DNA from: Candidatus Parcubacteria bacterium
GTDB lineage: Bacteria > Patescibacteriota > Minisyncoccia > Minisyncoccales > PEYH01
Reading direction: 5' to 3'
DNA length: 7,860 nucleotides
Assembly: GCA_026395615.1 (NCBI GenBank)
Contig: JAPLYH010000014.1
Span: forward strand, 1-7,860
Part shown: positions 1-5,189 of the stretch, piece by piece
Numbering within the stretch: position 1 is the stretch's first letter
Layout: every line of letters starts with the position of its first letter
Notes under the pieces: generated by a model
What the model saw: only the letters and a program-made list of their open reading frames with translations
Databases searched by the model: none
Told to the model about the DNA's origin: nothing
Position numbers and translations under genes: made by a program

Positions 1-59
1 AAGGTTACTCCTATCCCAATGCCAACAAAGCCCACTATTAGTAGGGTAAGTTGGTTCAT
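1..59 (-). CDS. N-terminus of a membrane-anchored protein, cut by the window edge
   Basis: An ATG at 59 on the minus strand opens a frame that runs off the window after 19 codons: MNQLTLLIVGFVGIGIGVT. The residues are almost all hydrophobic and glycine-rich, so this is the start of a transmembrane helix or signal anchor. A promoter-like pair lies at a suitable distance upstream (118-145), which supports a real start. No Shine-Dalgarno is visible, as for nearly all genes here. The identity cannot be decided from 19 residues. An RNase Y-type protein, which begins with a similar N-terminal anchor, is one possibility, but that is a guess. Confidence 0.5.
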   Translation of the reverse strand, partial: MNQLTLLIVGFVGIGIGVT

Positions 60-117
60 ATATTCTGTTGGAAAACTGGCAAATCATTTTTAATATTAAT
101 TACCAAATTCCAAATTA

Positions 118-145
118 ATTATATTTCTTGAGCAGGGCTTTTCAA
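118..145 (-). promoter_or_regulatory. Sigma70-type promoter for the partial gene at 59
   Basis: On the minus strand TTGAAA (145-140) is followed after 16 nt by a perfect TATAAT (123-118). Transcription would start near 111, leaving a leader of about 50 nt before the ATG at 59. The -35 box lies in the loop and arm of the stem-loop at 132-157, so folding of an upstream transcript and promoter use overlap here. Confidence 0.55.
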
Positions 146-157
146 TCCCTGCCCTGC
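132..157. repeat. Stem-loop A: 7-bp inverted repeat
   Basis: GCAGGGC (132-138) and GCCCTGC (151-157) are perfect inverted repeats around a 12-nt loop. No U-run follows on either strand, so it is not a classical intrinsic terminator. It is the last of three stem-loops after clpP. Confidence 0.6.
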
Positions 158-159
158 GA

Positions 160-180
160 CCAAAGGGGTGTCCCCTTTGG
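160..180. repeat. Stem-loop B: perfect 9-bp inverted repeat
   Basis: CCAAAGGGG (160-168) and CCCCTTTGG (172-180) pair perfectly around a 3-nt loop, giving a stable hairpin on either strand. It lacks a U-run. It sits only 2 nt from stem-loop A and 7 nt from stem-loop C. It may be part of a dispersed repeat or a 3'-end structure for the clpP transcript. Confidence 0.7.
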
Positions 181-187
181 AATCCTC

Positions 188-238
188 ATCTTCCGGCAAG
201 ACCAAATCTCATTTATCTATTGGTATTTCCCGGAAGAT
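188..238. repeat. Stem-loop C: two-tier inverted repeat
   Basis: ATCTTCCGG (188-196) and CCGGAAGAT (230-238) form a perfect 9-bp outer stem. Inside, ACCAA (201-205) pairs with TTGGT (220-224) as a second stem. Together they make a long two-tier hairpin about 58 bp past the clpP stop codon in the direction of transcription. The function is not known; the absence of a U-run argues against a simple intrinsic terminator. Confidence 0.6.
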
Positions 239-295
239 TAAATTATTTCTATTTGATAATATCAGTAAAATGCTTATCTGTAAAGGGATTTCGCC

Positions 296-886
296 TTATT
301 GAGGTTTTTTCGTCTCTATCACCGTATCAATCAACCCATAGGTTTTCGCCTCTTCTGCCGATAAATAAAAATCTCTATCTGTATCTGTGCTAATAGCTTT
401 TAATGGTTGTCCGGTGTGTTTCGCAAGAATCCTGCTAATTTTATCTCTTATTTTAATAATCTGTTTGGCGGTAATTTCTATAGCAGCCGCCTCGCCACTA
501 ACTCCTCCCGCCACTTGATGAAGTAAAATTTCACTATTTGGCAAAGCAAATCTTTTACCCTTATCTCCGGCAGCTAAAAGAACAGCTGCCATTGATGCCG
601 CTAATCCCACACAAACAGTGGAAATAGGGCAGTTGATATACTGCATTGTATCATAAATTGCCAAGCCCGCAGTAACCGAACCACCAGGACTATTAATGTA
701 TAACTTAATATCCTTCTTTGGATTTCTACTGGCCAAAAAAAGCATCTGGGCAATAATTGAGTTTGCACCAATATCTGTTACTGGTCCGGCTAAAAATATT
801 ATTCTATCCTCTAACAACCGGGAATAGATATCGTAAACTCTTTCTCTTTGCCCTGATTTTTCTATAACTGTTGGTATAAGGTTCAT
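296..886 (-). CDS. clpP: ATP-dependent Clp protease proteolytic subunit ClpP
   Basis: This is the serine peptidase that forms the 14-subunit barrel of the cytosolic Clp protease and degrades proteins fed by a Clp ATPase. At 196 aa it has the usual family length. The catalytic triad is visible: Ser98 in GLAASMA, His123 in LLHQ and Asp172 in DRDF, each one position beyond the E. coli mature-numbering residues 97, 122 and 171. The substrate-groove segment SPGG (66-69) and the N-terminal IPTVIE loop are present, and there is no long propeptide. It follows tig by 17 nt, the classical tig-clpP arrangement, and is probably co-transcribed with nusA and tig. No clpX or other Clp ATPase gene is visible downstream; the next frame encodes a membrane anchor. 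No Shine-Dalgarno precedes the ATG. Confidence 0.97.
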   Translation of the reverse strand: MNLIPTVIEKSGQRERVYDIYSRLLEDRIIFLAGPVTDIGANSIIAQMLFLASRNPKKDIKLYINSPGGSVTAGLAIYDTMQYINCPISTVCVGLAASMAAVLLAAGDKGKRFALPNSEILLHQVAGGVSGEAAAIEITAKQIIKIRDKISRILAKHTGQPLKAISTDTDRDFYLSAEEAKTYGLIDTVIETKKPQ

Positions 887-903
887 AGATTTAATTGGTT
901 AGA

Positions 904-1899
904 TTAATTATTAACTATCATTCCCTCTAGAAGCTGAAGGGTTTTTTCATCTTCTATTCTTTCTTTAAGATAAGCGTTCAACGCCTTTTGGTCAATTTGG
1001 TCTTTTATTTTCGCATTAACTGGATGATTTAGAAATCCTTGTATTTCTTTTTCCAATTCTTCCTTGGTCGCTTCAATGTTTTCTGTCTTTTGAATCTTCC
1101 CTAAAATCATAATTCTTTTTATCCTTTCTGTAACCTCGCCAGTTAGAGAATCTTCTAATTCTTTTTCGTTTTTCTTAACTTGTTTCAGATAATCCTCAAA
1201 ACTAACTTTCAAAACCTGCGAAACGTTGCGCTTAATATCTTCTAACATTCTGTGTTTTTCTACGGATACCAAAATTTCCGGTACTTCAAATTCGCATTTT
1301 TCTGAAATTAATTTCAATATATCATTTCTGACCCTCCCTTTTTCCATTACTTCTTTTTCCTTCCTAATTTCTTGTTTCAAAACTCTTTTAAGTTCCTCTG
1401 GGTCATCGAATTTAATTCTATCTTTCTGTTCTTGAGGGATATTATCTTTCATTTCCTCTAATTGTTTAAACGCCTGCTCAACTTCTTCATCAGTGATAAT
1501 AATTTCGCTTGATTTAATGTCTTTGATAATTTTTCTATAATCAGGCAACCCTATCTCCGGCATAATAAAAATAAAGGCCTTAAACTCTAGGGGATTATCT
1601 GGTGCTAATTTAAGAATTTCTATTTCTGGAGGGCCTATTACCTCTAATTTACTTTCCTTTATTATTTCTGGATAAATTTGATTTACTGCTGCGCTTGCAG
1701 CTTGTCTTAAAATTTCTTCCTGTCTTATATTCTTAATCGCTAAATCTCTTGGCGCCTGTCCTTTGCGAAATCCTTTAATCTCAACTTCTTTTACTAATTT
1801 GTCCGTTGTGTTCTGAATAAATTTATCAAATTCTTCAAAAGGAACGCTTACAGATATTTCTTTTTTAGTTTTACTTACTTCTTTAATGGAATTTTCCAT
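904..1899 (-). CDS. tig: Trigger factor, form lacking the PPIase domain
   Basis: This is a ribosome-associated chaperone that binds nascent chains at the exit tunnel. Counting from the ATG at 1899 gives 331 aa. The ribosome-binding signature GFRKGQAP then falls at residues 43-50, exactly where E. coli trigger factor has GFRKGKVP, which supports this start. The frame stays open to a TTG at 1908 (3 codons more), a less likely start. Residues 1-115 are the N-terminal domain. From about residue 150 the sequence passes directly into charged helical segments typical of the C-terminal chaperone domain. E. coli trigger factor has 432 aa, with a PPIase domain of roughly 95-100 residues in the middle; the shortfall matches loss of that domain. 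The helical region is rich in Lys and Glu. It lies 53 bp after nusA and 17 bp before clpP, probably on one transcript. Confidence 0.93.
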   Translation of the reverse strand: MENSIKEVSKTKKEISVSVPFEEFDKFIQNTTDKLVKEVEIKGFRKGQAPRDLAIKNIRQEEILRQAASAAVNQIYPEIIKESKLEVIGPPEIEILKLAPDNPLEFKAFIFIMPEIGLPDYRKIIKDIKSSEIIITDEEVEQAFKQLEEMKDNIPQEQKDRIKFDDPEELKRVLKQEIRKEKEVMEKGRVRNDILKLISEKCEFEVPEILVSVEKHRMLEDIKRNVSQVLKVSFEDYLKQVKKNEKELEDSLTGEVTERIKRIMILGKIQKTENIEATKEELEKEIQGFLNHPVNAKIKDQIDQKALNAYLKERIEDEKTLQLLEGMIVNN

Positions 1900-1952
1900 A
1901 AATTTCAACTAAATTTTAAACAAATTCTAAACGGATAAAGGTGATTTAAAAA

Positions 1953-3266
1953 TTATTCTTCCTTTTTAGATTTAACTTTTTTAGTTTTGACTTTCTTCGC
2001 CTTTACTTCTTTAACTTTTTTCTCTGTTTTCTCTGGTTCTATCTTCTTTTCAATTTCTTTTTCTGACTTTTCTATTGGTTCCTCTGTTATTTCTTCTGTT
2101 TCTATCGGCTTGTCAGTCCCTTCAACCTGAATATCTATTTTCCATCCAGTAAGACGAGCAGCCAACCGGACATTTTGACCACCCTTGCCAATGGCCAAGG
2201 ACAATTGATCTTCAGCAACAATTACGGTGGCCTTTCCTTTTTCTTCAACTTGCACCTCTAATACTTTAGCTGGCGATAAAGCATTACTGATAAATTCTTC
2301 TACATCATCCGACCACAGAATAATATCAATTTTTTCTCCAGATAAACTATTAATTACTGCCATTACTCTTGTCCCTCTTTGTCCGACCATAGCGCCGATA
2401 GGGTCAATTCCTTCTTCATTTGTGCTAACCGCAACTTTTGTCCTGAATCCCGGCTCCCTGGCTATGCTCTTAATTTCAACCTGACCGGAAGAAACTTCAG
2501 GGACTTCTATTTCAAACAATTTTGAAACGAATTTCGGATAAGCTCGGGATAAAACAATAGTCGGTCCCTTTGGAGTGGCCTCAACACTTCTCAAATAAAG
2601 GCGTAATCTTTGTCCAACATAATAATTTTCTCCTTGTATTTGTTCTGCTGGTATAAGAACTCCAAGAGTCTTACCTATATCAAAAAATACATTAGTTCCC
2701 TCAATTCTTTGGACTACACCTGAAACAACTTCTCCTTCTTTTGATTTATACTCTTCTAAAACAGCATTTCTTTCTGCTTCTTTAAGTCGCTGCAATATAA
2801 CCTGTTTAGCGGTTTGCGCTGCGATTCTGCCATAATCAGTATCTGCTTCAAGTGAAACCAAGAACTCATCATTAACTTTAATTTTGGGCTCAGTTTTTTT
2901 CGCTTCTTCGATCATTATATGTTTCTTAGAATTAAATCTGATTTTCTTTTCTTCTCCATCTAATTCTTCCTCTCTTTCTTGCTCTTCTTCTACCTCGCCA
3001 ACTTCTTCTGCTTTTAATTTAAGCTCTTCTAATTCCTCTTCCGAATAAATCATATCCTTATCAACAACCTCAAATACCTGCCAAAATTTCACCCCACCGC
3101 TTTGAGGGTCAAGTTTTGCCCTGATATTTTCTCCCTTCCTATCGTTATCTTTTTTATAAGCAGCAGCTAATGCCTGCTCTATGACATCAATTATAATTTC
3201 AGAAGAAATTCCTTTTTCTTCTGCAATCTGGGAAATAGAAGAAGTGAGAGCTTTAATGTCTTCCAT
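1953..3266 (-). CDS. nusA: Transcription termination/antitermination protein NusA
   Basis: NusA binds RNA polymerase and nascent RNA and modulates pausing, termination and antitermination. The 437-aa product has the standard order. An N-terminal polymerase-binding domain (about 1-160) includes DYGRIAAQTAKQVILQRL at 144-161. An S1 domain follows at about 177-240 (EGEVVSGVV, then DIGKTLGVLIP). KH1 has GAMVGQRG at 291-298 and KH2 has AIGKGGQN at 358-365. There are no acidic C-terminal AR repeats of the E. coli kind; instead the protein ends in a Lys/Glu-rich tail (about 383-437). Residues 75-108 are a very acidic stretch inside the N-terminal domain. It follows its own promoter (3352-3379) and a stem-loop leader. 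The usual partners rimP, infB and rbfA are absent; tig and clpP follow instead. There is no Shine-Dalgarno. Confidence 0.96.
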   Translation of the reverse strand: MEDIKALTSSISQIAEEKGISSEIIIDVIEQALAAAYKKDNDRKGENIRAKLDPQSGGVKFWQVFEVVDKDMIYSEEELEELKLKAEEVGEVEEEQEREEELDGEEKKIRFNSKKHIMIEEAKKTEPKIKVNDEFLVSLEADTDYGRIAAQTAKQVILQRLKEAERNAVLEEYKSKEGEVVSGVVQRIEGTNVFFDIGKTLGVLIPAEQIQGENYYVGQRLRLYLRSVEATPKGPTIVLSRAYPKFVSKLFEIEVPEVSSGQVEIKSIAREPGFRTKVAVSTNEEGIDPIGAMVGQRGTRVMAVINSLSGEKIDIILWSDDVEEFISNALSPAKVLEVQVEEKGKATVIVAEDQLSLAIGKGGQNVRLAARLTGWKIDIQVEGTDKPIETEEITEEPIEKSEKEIEKKIEPEKTEKKVKEVKAKKVKTKKVKSKKEE

Positions 3267-3311
3267 AATTTTTAATTAATAATTAGAAATTTAAATATGA
3301 AATACGAAATT

Positions 3312-3346
3312 CAGAAAAAATGGCCCAACATCGTGGACCCTTTCTG
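3312..3346 (-). promoter_or_regulatory. Stem-loop with U-run in the nusA leader (possible attenuator)
   Basis: In minus-strand RNA, GGUCCA (3339-3334) pairs with UGGGCC (3327-3322), including one G-U pair, around a 6-nt loop. A U6 run follows at 3320-3315. The outer bases CAGAAA (3346-3341) can also pair with UUUCUG (3317-3312), extending the hairpin. It would lie at the very 5' end of the transcript from the promoter at 3352-3379. It could be an attenuator on which NusA itself acts, or simply a 5' stabilising hairpin. The start is so close that ordinary termination there is uncertain. Confidence 0.5.
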
Positions 3347-3351
3347 TTTTC

Positions 3352-3379
3352 ATAATAACAAACCACTAATCTTTGTCAA
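3352..3379 (-). promoter_or_regulatory. Sigma70-type promoter for nusA-tig-clpP
   Basis: On the minus strand a perfect -35 TTGACA (3379-3374) is followed after 16 nt by TATTAT (3357-3352), 5 of 6 matches to the -10 consensus. The start would be near 3345, about 80 nt before the nusA ATG. It lies just downstream of the terminator at 3417-3440, so nusA-tig-clpP appears to be transcribed separately from the gene at 3535-4050. Confidence 0.75.
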
Positions 3380-3416
3380 GAAATAACTGACGATATTTCT
3401 ATTATAATCTATAATC

Positions 3417-3440
3417 AAAAGCCCTGCGCAAGCGCAGAGC
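3417..3440 (-). terminator. Intrinsic terminator of the 171-aa gene unit
   Basis: Read on the minus strand, GCUCUGCGC (3440-3432) pairs over 9 bp (one G-U) with GCGCAGGGC (3429-3421) around a 2-nt UU interval; in practice the loop would open one pair. UUUU follows at 3420-3417. This GC-rich hairpin with a U-run lies after the end of the 3535-4050 gene and before the nusA promoter, separating the two units. Confidence 0.8.
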
Positions 3441-3535
3441 CTCCAGTTAGACGCATATCTGGAAAGCGTTTGTGGCAAAAATCGCCACTATTTATCCTGA
3501 AACCATACTTATGAGTGAATAAGTGGCTCCAGGAT
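3441..3535 (-). other. Structured 3' trailer (chain of stem-loops)
   Basis: Between the stop codon of the 171-aa gene and the terminator, minus-strand RNA can fold almost throughout. A 17-bp hairpin with a 2-nt bulge spans 3535-3494: its arms are AUCCUG/CAGGAU, then GAGCC/GGUUU with G-U pairs, then ACUUAU/AUAAGU, around a 6-nt loop. GUGGC/GCCAC forms a 5-bp hairpin at 3488-3472. Nearer the terminator, ACGC/GCGU encloses a UUUCCAG that can pair with the later CUGGAGG, the layout of an H-type pseudoknot (about 3469-3439). No known RNA family is recognised. These foldings were found by eye only. Confidence 0.45.
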
Positions 3536-4050
3536 TACTGTTGATTGCGAGGCTTGACGAATACCCAGCGAGAATCACTGGACCAATGGCGTTCAGGATC
3601 GCCGCCACGAGCGCTGATTCCTCGGCCATCATCACCACGCTCGACACCGAACAGGCCAACGAGCTTGTCCGAGTAGCGAACTGGCTCCGTCCCAACAGTG
3701 AGAAACTCTCTCTTCTGTTGGTCTTCATACTGCAAGCTCAGTTGAGGAGCAGCCTCAATGGGACAGAGAGCTAAGCCGAGCTCTATAGCTCTGTCATAGA
3801 TCTCTCTGCGCGAAGCCCCATCTGGAAAACCGAGTTCTTCGGTAGAAGGAGCCACCAGATCCAGCTCGACCTCCTCGGTTGCCGCAATGGAACCGAGTCT
3901 GCCGAGAAGATCATACGCCCAGACACTGATGAGAAGTCCTTTCTCTTGAAGGGTCCGACGAAAATCGTCGCCAGTCATGAGTCCTGTACCGAGCCTGATT
4001 GTCTTGAAGACTGAAAACCTAGACGAGTCACGGGCGATAGGGCTTTTCAT
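3535..4050 (-). CDS. 171-aa protein of unknown function, GC-rich, with strong RBS
   Basis: I do not recognise a function. The ATG at 4050 is chosen because AGGAGG lies 6 nt before it; the frame is open further upstream to 4113, but that part has no RBS. The product is soluble, mildly acidic and has no membrane segment. Distinct segments are FKTIRLGTG (15-23), an aromatic VWAYDLLG (43-50), EEVELDLV (59-66), ELGFPDGASRREIYDRAIELGLALCP split over 72-97, APQLSLQYEDQ (101-111) and a C-terminal SDSRWVFVKPR (158-168). From memory, uncharacterised Patescibacteria proteins share this plan (a KTIKLGTG start, ELGF.DGAT and LGLELCP segments and an RWVFV end); this is recall, not a search. GC is clearly higher than in the neighbours: three sampled 60-base lines give 57% against about 32% in a sampled yraN line. 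It has its own promoter, structured leader, trailer and terminator. Lateral acquisition is plausible. Confidence 0.82.
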   Translation of the reverse strand: MKSPIARDSSRFSVFKTIRLGTGLMTGDDFRRTLQEKGLLISVWAYDLLGRLGSIAATEEVELDLVAPSTEELGFPDGASRREIYDRAIELGLALCPIEAAPQLSLQYEDQQKREFLTVGTEPVRYSDKLVGLFGVERGDDGRGISARGGDPERHWSSDSRWVFVKPRNQQ

Positions 4051-4056
4051 CGCACA

Positions 4057-4062
4057 CCTCCT
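4057..4062 (-). promoter_or_regulatory. Strong Shine-Dalgarno site
   Basis: AGGAGG, continuing as AGGAGGTG, stands 6 nt before the ATG at 4050. It fixes the start of the 171-aa protein. No other gene in the window has a comparable site. Confidence 0.85.
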
Positions 4063-4083
4063 AATCTGCGATACTATTTTTAA

Positions 4084-4107
4084 TTCTCCGGAGAACTGTC
4101 CGGACAG
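4084..4107. promoter_or_regulatory. Tandem perfect 12-bp palindromes (candidate operator pair or RNA tetraloop pair)
   Basis: TTCTCCGGAGAA (4084-4095) is directly followed by CTGTCCGGACAG (4096-4107). Each is a perfect 12-bp palindrome and both fit YTSTCCGGASAR, sharing the core TCCGGA. Their centres are 12 bp apart. They lie in the leader between the consensus promoter and the Shine-Dalgarno. As DNA they look like two abutting dimer-binding sites; as RNA each could form a 4-bp stem with a CCGG loop. A TAGTAT at 4076-4071 could be a weak internal -10, but no good -35 accompanies it. Confidence 0.55.
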
Positions 4108-4127
4108 GCTCACTCAATGTTGGTATA

Positions 4128-4171
4128 AAGCGAGTATTCAAAGCACATTATTATGCTCTTAATACTCGCTT
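4128..4171 (-). promoter_or_regulatory. Leader stem-loop upstream of the 171-aa gene
   Basis: AAGCGAGTATT (4128-4138) and AATACTCGCTT (4161-4171) are perfect 11-bp inverted repeats. Inside, AGCA (4142-4145) pairs with TGCT (4154-4157) across an internal loop, leaving an 8-nt AT-rich apical loop. In the minus-strand transcript from about 4219 it forms about 50 nt after the start. There is no U-run beyond it, so it is probably not a terminator; a regulatory or stabilising leader element is more likely. Confidence 0.6.
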
Positions 4172-4174
4172 CAT
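4151..4174 (-). CDS. Possible 7-codon leader peptide MKRVLRA
   Basis: An ATG at 4174 reads MKRVLRA and ends at two consecutive stop codons, TAA TAA, which fall in the apical part of the leader stem-loop. The two arginines use CGA and AGA. A ribosome translating it would open the 5' arm of the hairpin, the layout of a translational attenuator. There is no clear Shine-Dalgarno and so short a frame can occur by chance. Confidence 0.2.
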   Translation of the reverse strand: MKRVLRA

Positions 4175-4337
4175 ATCTATAAAAATGATTTCTTTTAAAA
4201 GAACTTTTTATTGATATACGGTTATATTATATAACAAAATAAATAATTTGTCAATCTTATTCGCCAAATAATCTCTCTTAAAATCCTCTATAATATTAAC
4301 TACCGAGATACTAACAGATTTATTTTACATAATCTTT
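4175..4337 (-). other. Intergenic region holding promoter and a 14-bp palindrome
   Basis: No gene is seen between the yraN stop codon and the leader stem-loop. The stretch contains the consensus promoter at 4226-4254 and a perfect 14-bp palindrome, TTCTTTTAAAAGAA (4190-4203), just after the predicted transcription start. No clear intrinsic terminator for the yraN transcript is visible, so readthrough into the 171-aa unit is possible. Confidence 0.5.
4226..4254 (-). promoter_or_regulatory. Perfect consensus sigma70 promoter for the 171-aa gene
   Basis: On the minus strand TTGACA (4254-4249), a 17-nt spacer and TATAAT (4231-4226) match the consensus at all 12 positions with the ideal spacing. 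The start would be near 4219, giving a leader of about 170 nt before the ATG at 4050. It is the strongest promoter match in the window. Confidence 0.85.
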
Positions 4338-4712
4338 CTAGATATTCTGGAAATGATTTATTCTTGCTTTGCGAGAAGAAAAATCTAGAACAATTGCCAG
4401 GGCATCTATTTGCCATAATGAATCTTGAGGAATACCATTCTCATCAAGCCATATTTGAGCAATTTTGGATATTTTATTCTGTTTTTGGAAATTAATTTTT
4501 GATTCAGGAGAAAATCCAGCGTTACCAGACAATGTTTTTACCTCAAAAAAAATAATTGTATCCTGTTTCCGGGCCACAATATCTATCTCTCCGATTTTAA
4601 AACCATTAATGGTTTTAAAAAAATTCCTATCCAAAATTTTATAACCTTTTTCTTCTAAATATCTCTGGGCAATATTTTCTCCGAGCTCTCCAATTTCTTT
4701 AGCATCAGGCAT
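4338..4712 (-). CDS. yraN: YraN/UPF0102 family nuclease-fold protein
   Basis: This 124-aa protein matches the UPF0102 (YraN) family, small proteins with a restriction-endonuclease-like fold whose cellular role is not firmly established. The family pattern is clear: GELGENIAQRYLEEKGYKILDRN (8-30; GE, A, YL, GY and RN conserved), GEIDIVA (41-47), FFEVKT (55-60) and WQIDALAI (100-107). Asp44, Glu57 and Lys59 fit the D...ExK nuclease core, so the active site looks intact. The ATG follows the stop codon of the DUF192 gene with no gap (TAAATG), which implies translational coupling. It is the last gene of the upstream block and ends in TAG. There is no Shine-Dalgarno. Confidence 0.9.
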   Translation of the reverse strand: MPDAKEIGELGENIAQRYLEEKGYKILDRNFFKTINGFKIGEIDIVARKQDTIIFFEVKTLSGNAGFSPESKINFQKQNKISKIAQIWLDENGIPQDSLWQIDALAIVLDFSSRKARINHFQNI

Positions 4713-5168
4713 TTATTTTTTAAAATAAAAATTATCTCCTATTCTCATATTCAATTTTTGAGATAATCCGGCCTGTATTTCTAAAACATATCGAGAGGGT
4801 AAAGCGGGCTTATAAAGAGTGCACGAATCTGTTTTGCAGGGAGGAACATCATGCTCTATATAAATTATTTTCAAATCCTTGTCTATCCAGATAATATCGA
4901 TCGGTATCAGCATATTCTTCATCCAAAAACCATAGATTCCTTGTTCTGGAAAAACAAAAAACATCGCTTCATCTTTATTTAAATTTTCTCTACCCATCAA
5001 CCCTTTTGTTCGCTGCTGCGAGGTGATAGCGTACTCAATATTGAATCCAAAATCATTATAAAAAAGAATTTTTGGTTTGTTTTTTGAAAAATAAAAAGTT
5101 ATGAGTATCGCTGCAACGACGAATAAAAAACAAAATGATAAGGTTGGTATTATAGAAAATTTAGACAT
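4713..5168 (-). CDS. Membrane-anchored DUF192 protein
   Basis: The 151-aa product begins with a short basic segment and one hydrophobic helix (about 6-27), so its body is probably outside the cytoplasmic membrane. The rest is a DUF192 domain: RTKGLMGR (53-60), EAMFFVFP (67-74), the signature GFWMKNMLIPIDIIWID (80-96) and RYVLEI (126-131). Cys111 and Cys116 flank the DSCTLY loop, a common place for paired cysteines in this family. The biochemical role of DUF192 is unknown. No lipobox is seen, so the helix is more likely a permanent anchor. Its stop codon touches the yraN ATG and it starts 21 bp after the spermidine-synthase-like gene. Confidence 0.88.
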   Translation of the reverse strand: MSKFSIIPTLSFCFLFVVAAILITFYFSKNKPKILFYNDFGFNIEYAITSQQRTKGLMGRENLNKDEAMFFVFPEQGIYGFWMKNMLIPIDIIWIDKDLKIIYIEHDVPPCKTDSCTLYKPALPSRYVLEIQAGLSQKLNMRIGDNFYFKK

Positions 5169-5189
5169 GAAAAACTATTAAATTTTTTC

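Noticed and set aside
132..157. GGATTGAAAA-like string resembling the end of a CRISPR repeat
   Set aside because: It occurs once, with no second copy at spacer distance and no cas genes.
1900..1908. TTG start for trigger factor three codons upstream
   Set aside because: The ATG at 1899 puts GFRKGQAP at residues 43-50 as in E. coli, so the ATG is preferred.
3446..3452. GTTAGAC, identical to an integron attC core box
   Set aside because: No matching RYYYAAC partner at a suitable distance on either strand and no integrase; a 7-base match is expected by chance.
3492..3728. 78-codon minus-strand open frame overlapping the end of the 171-aa gene
   Set aside because: It lies inside the better-supported gene and the structured trailer, has no RBS and no recognisable motif.
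4051..4113. 21-codon N-terminal extension of the 171-aa protein
   Set aside because: The frame is open, but it crosses the tandem palindromes and the Shine-Dalgarno, which places the start at 4050.
3523..4162. Plus-strand open frames antisense to the 171-aa gene
   Set aside because: They are by-products of its higher GC; they lack an RBS, a promoter and protein-like motifs.
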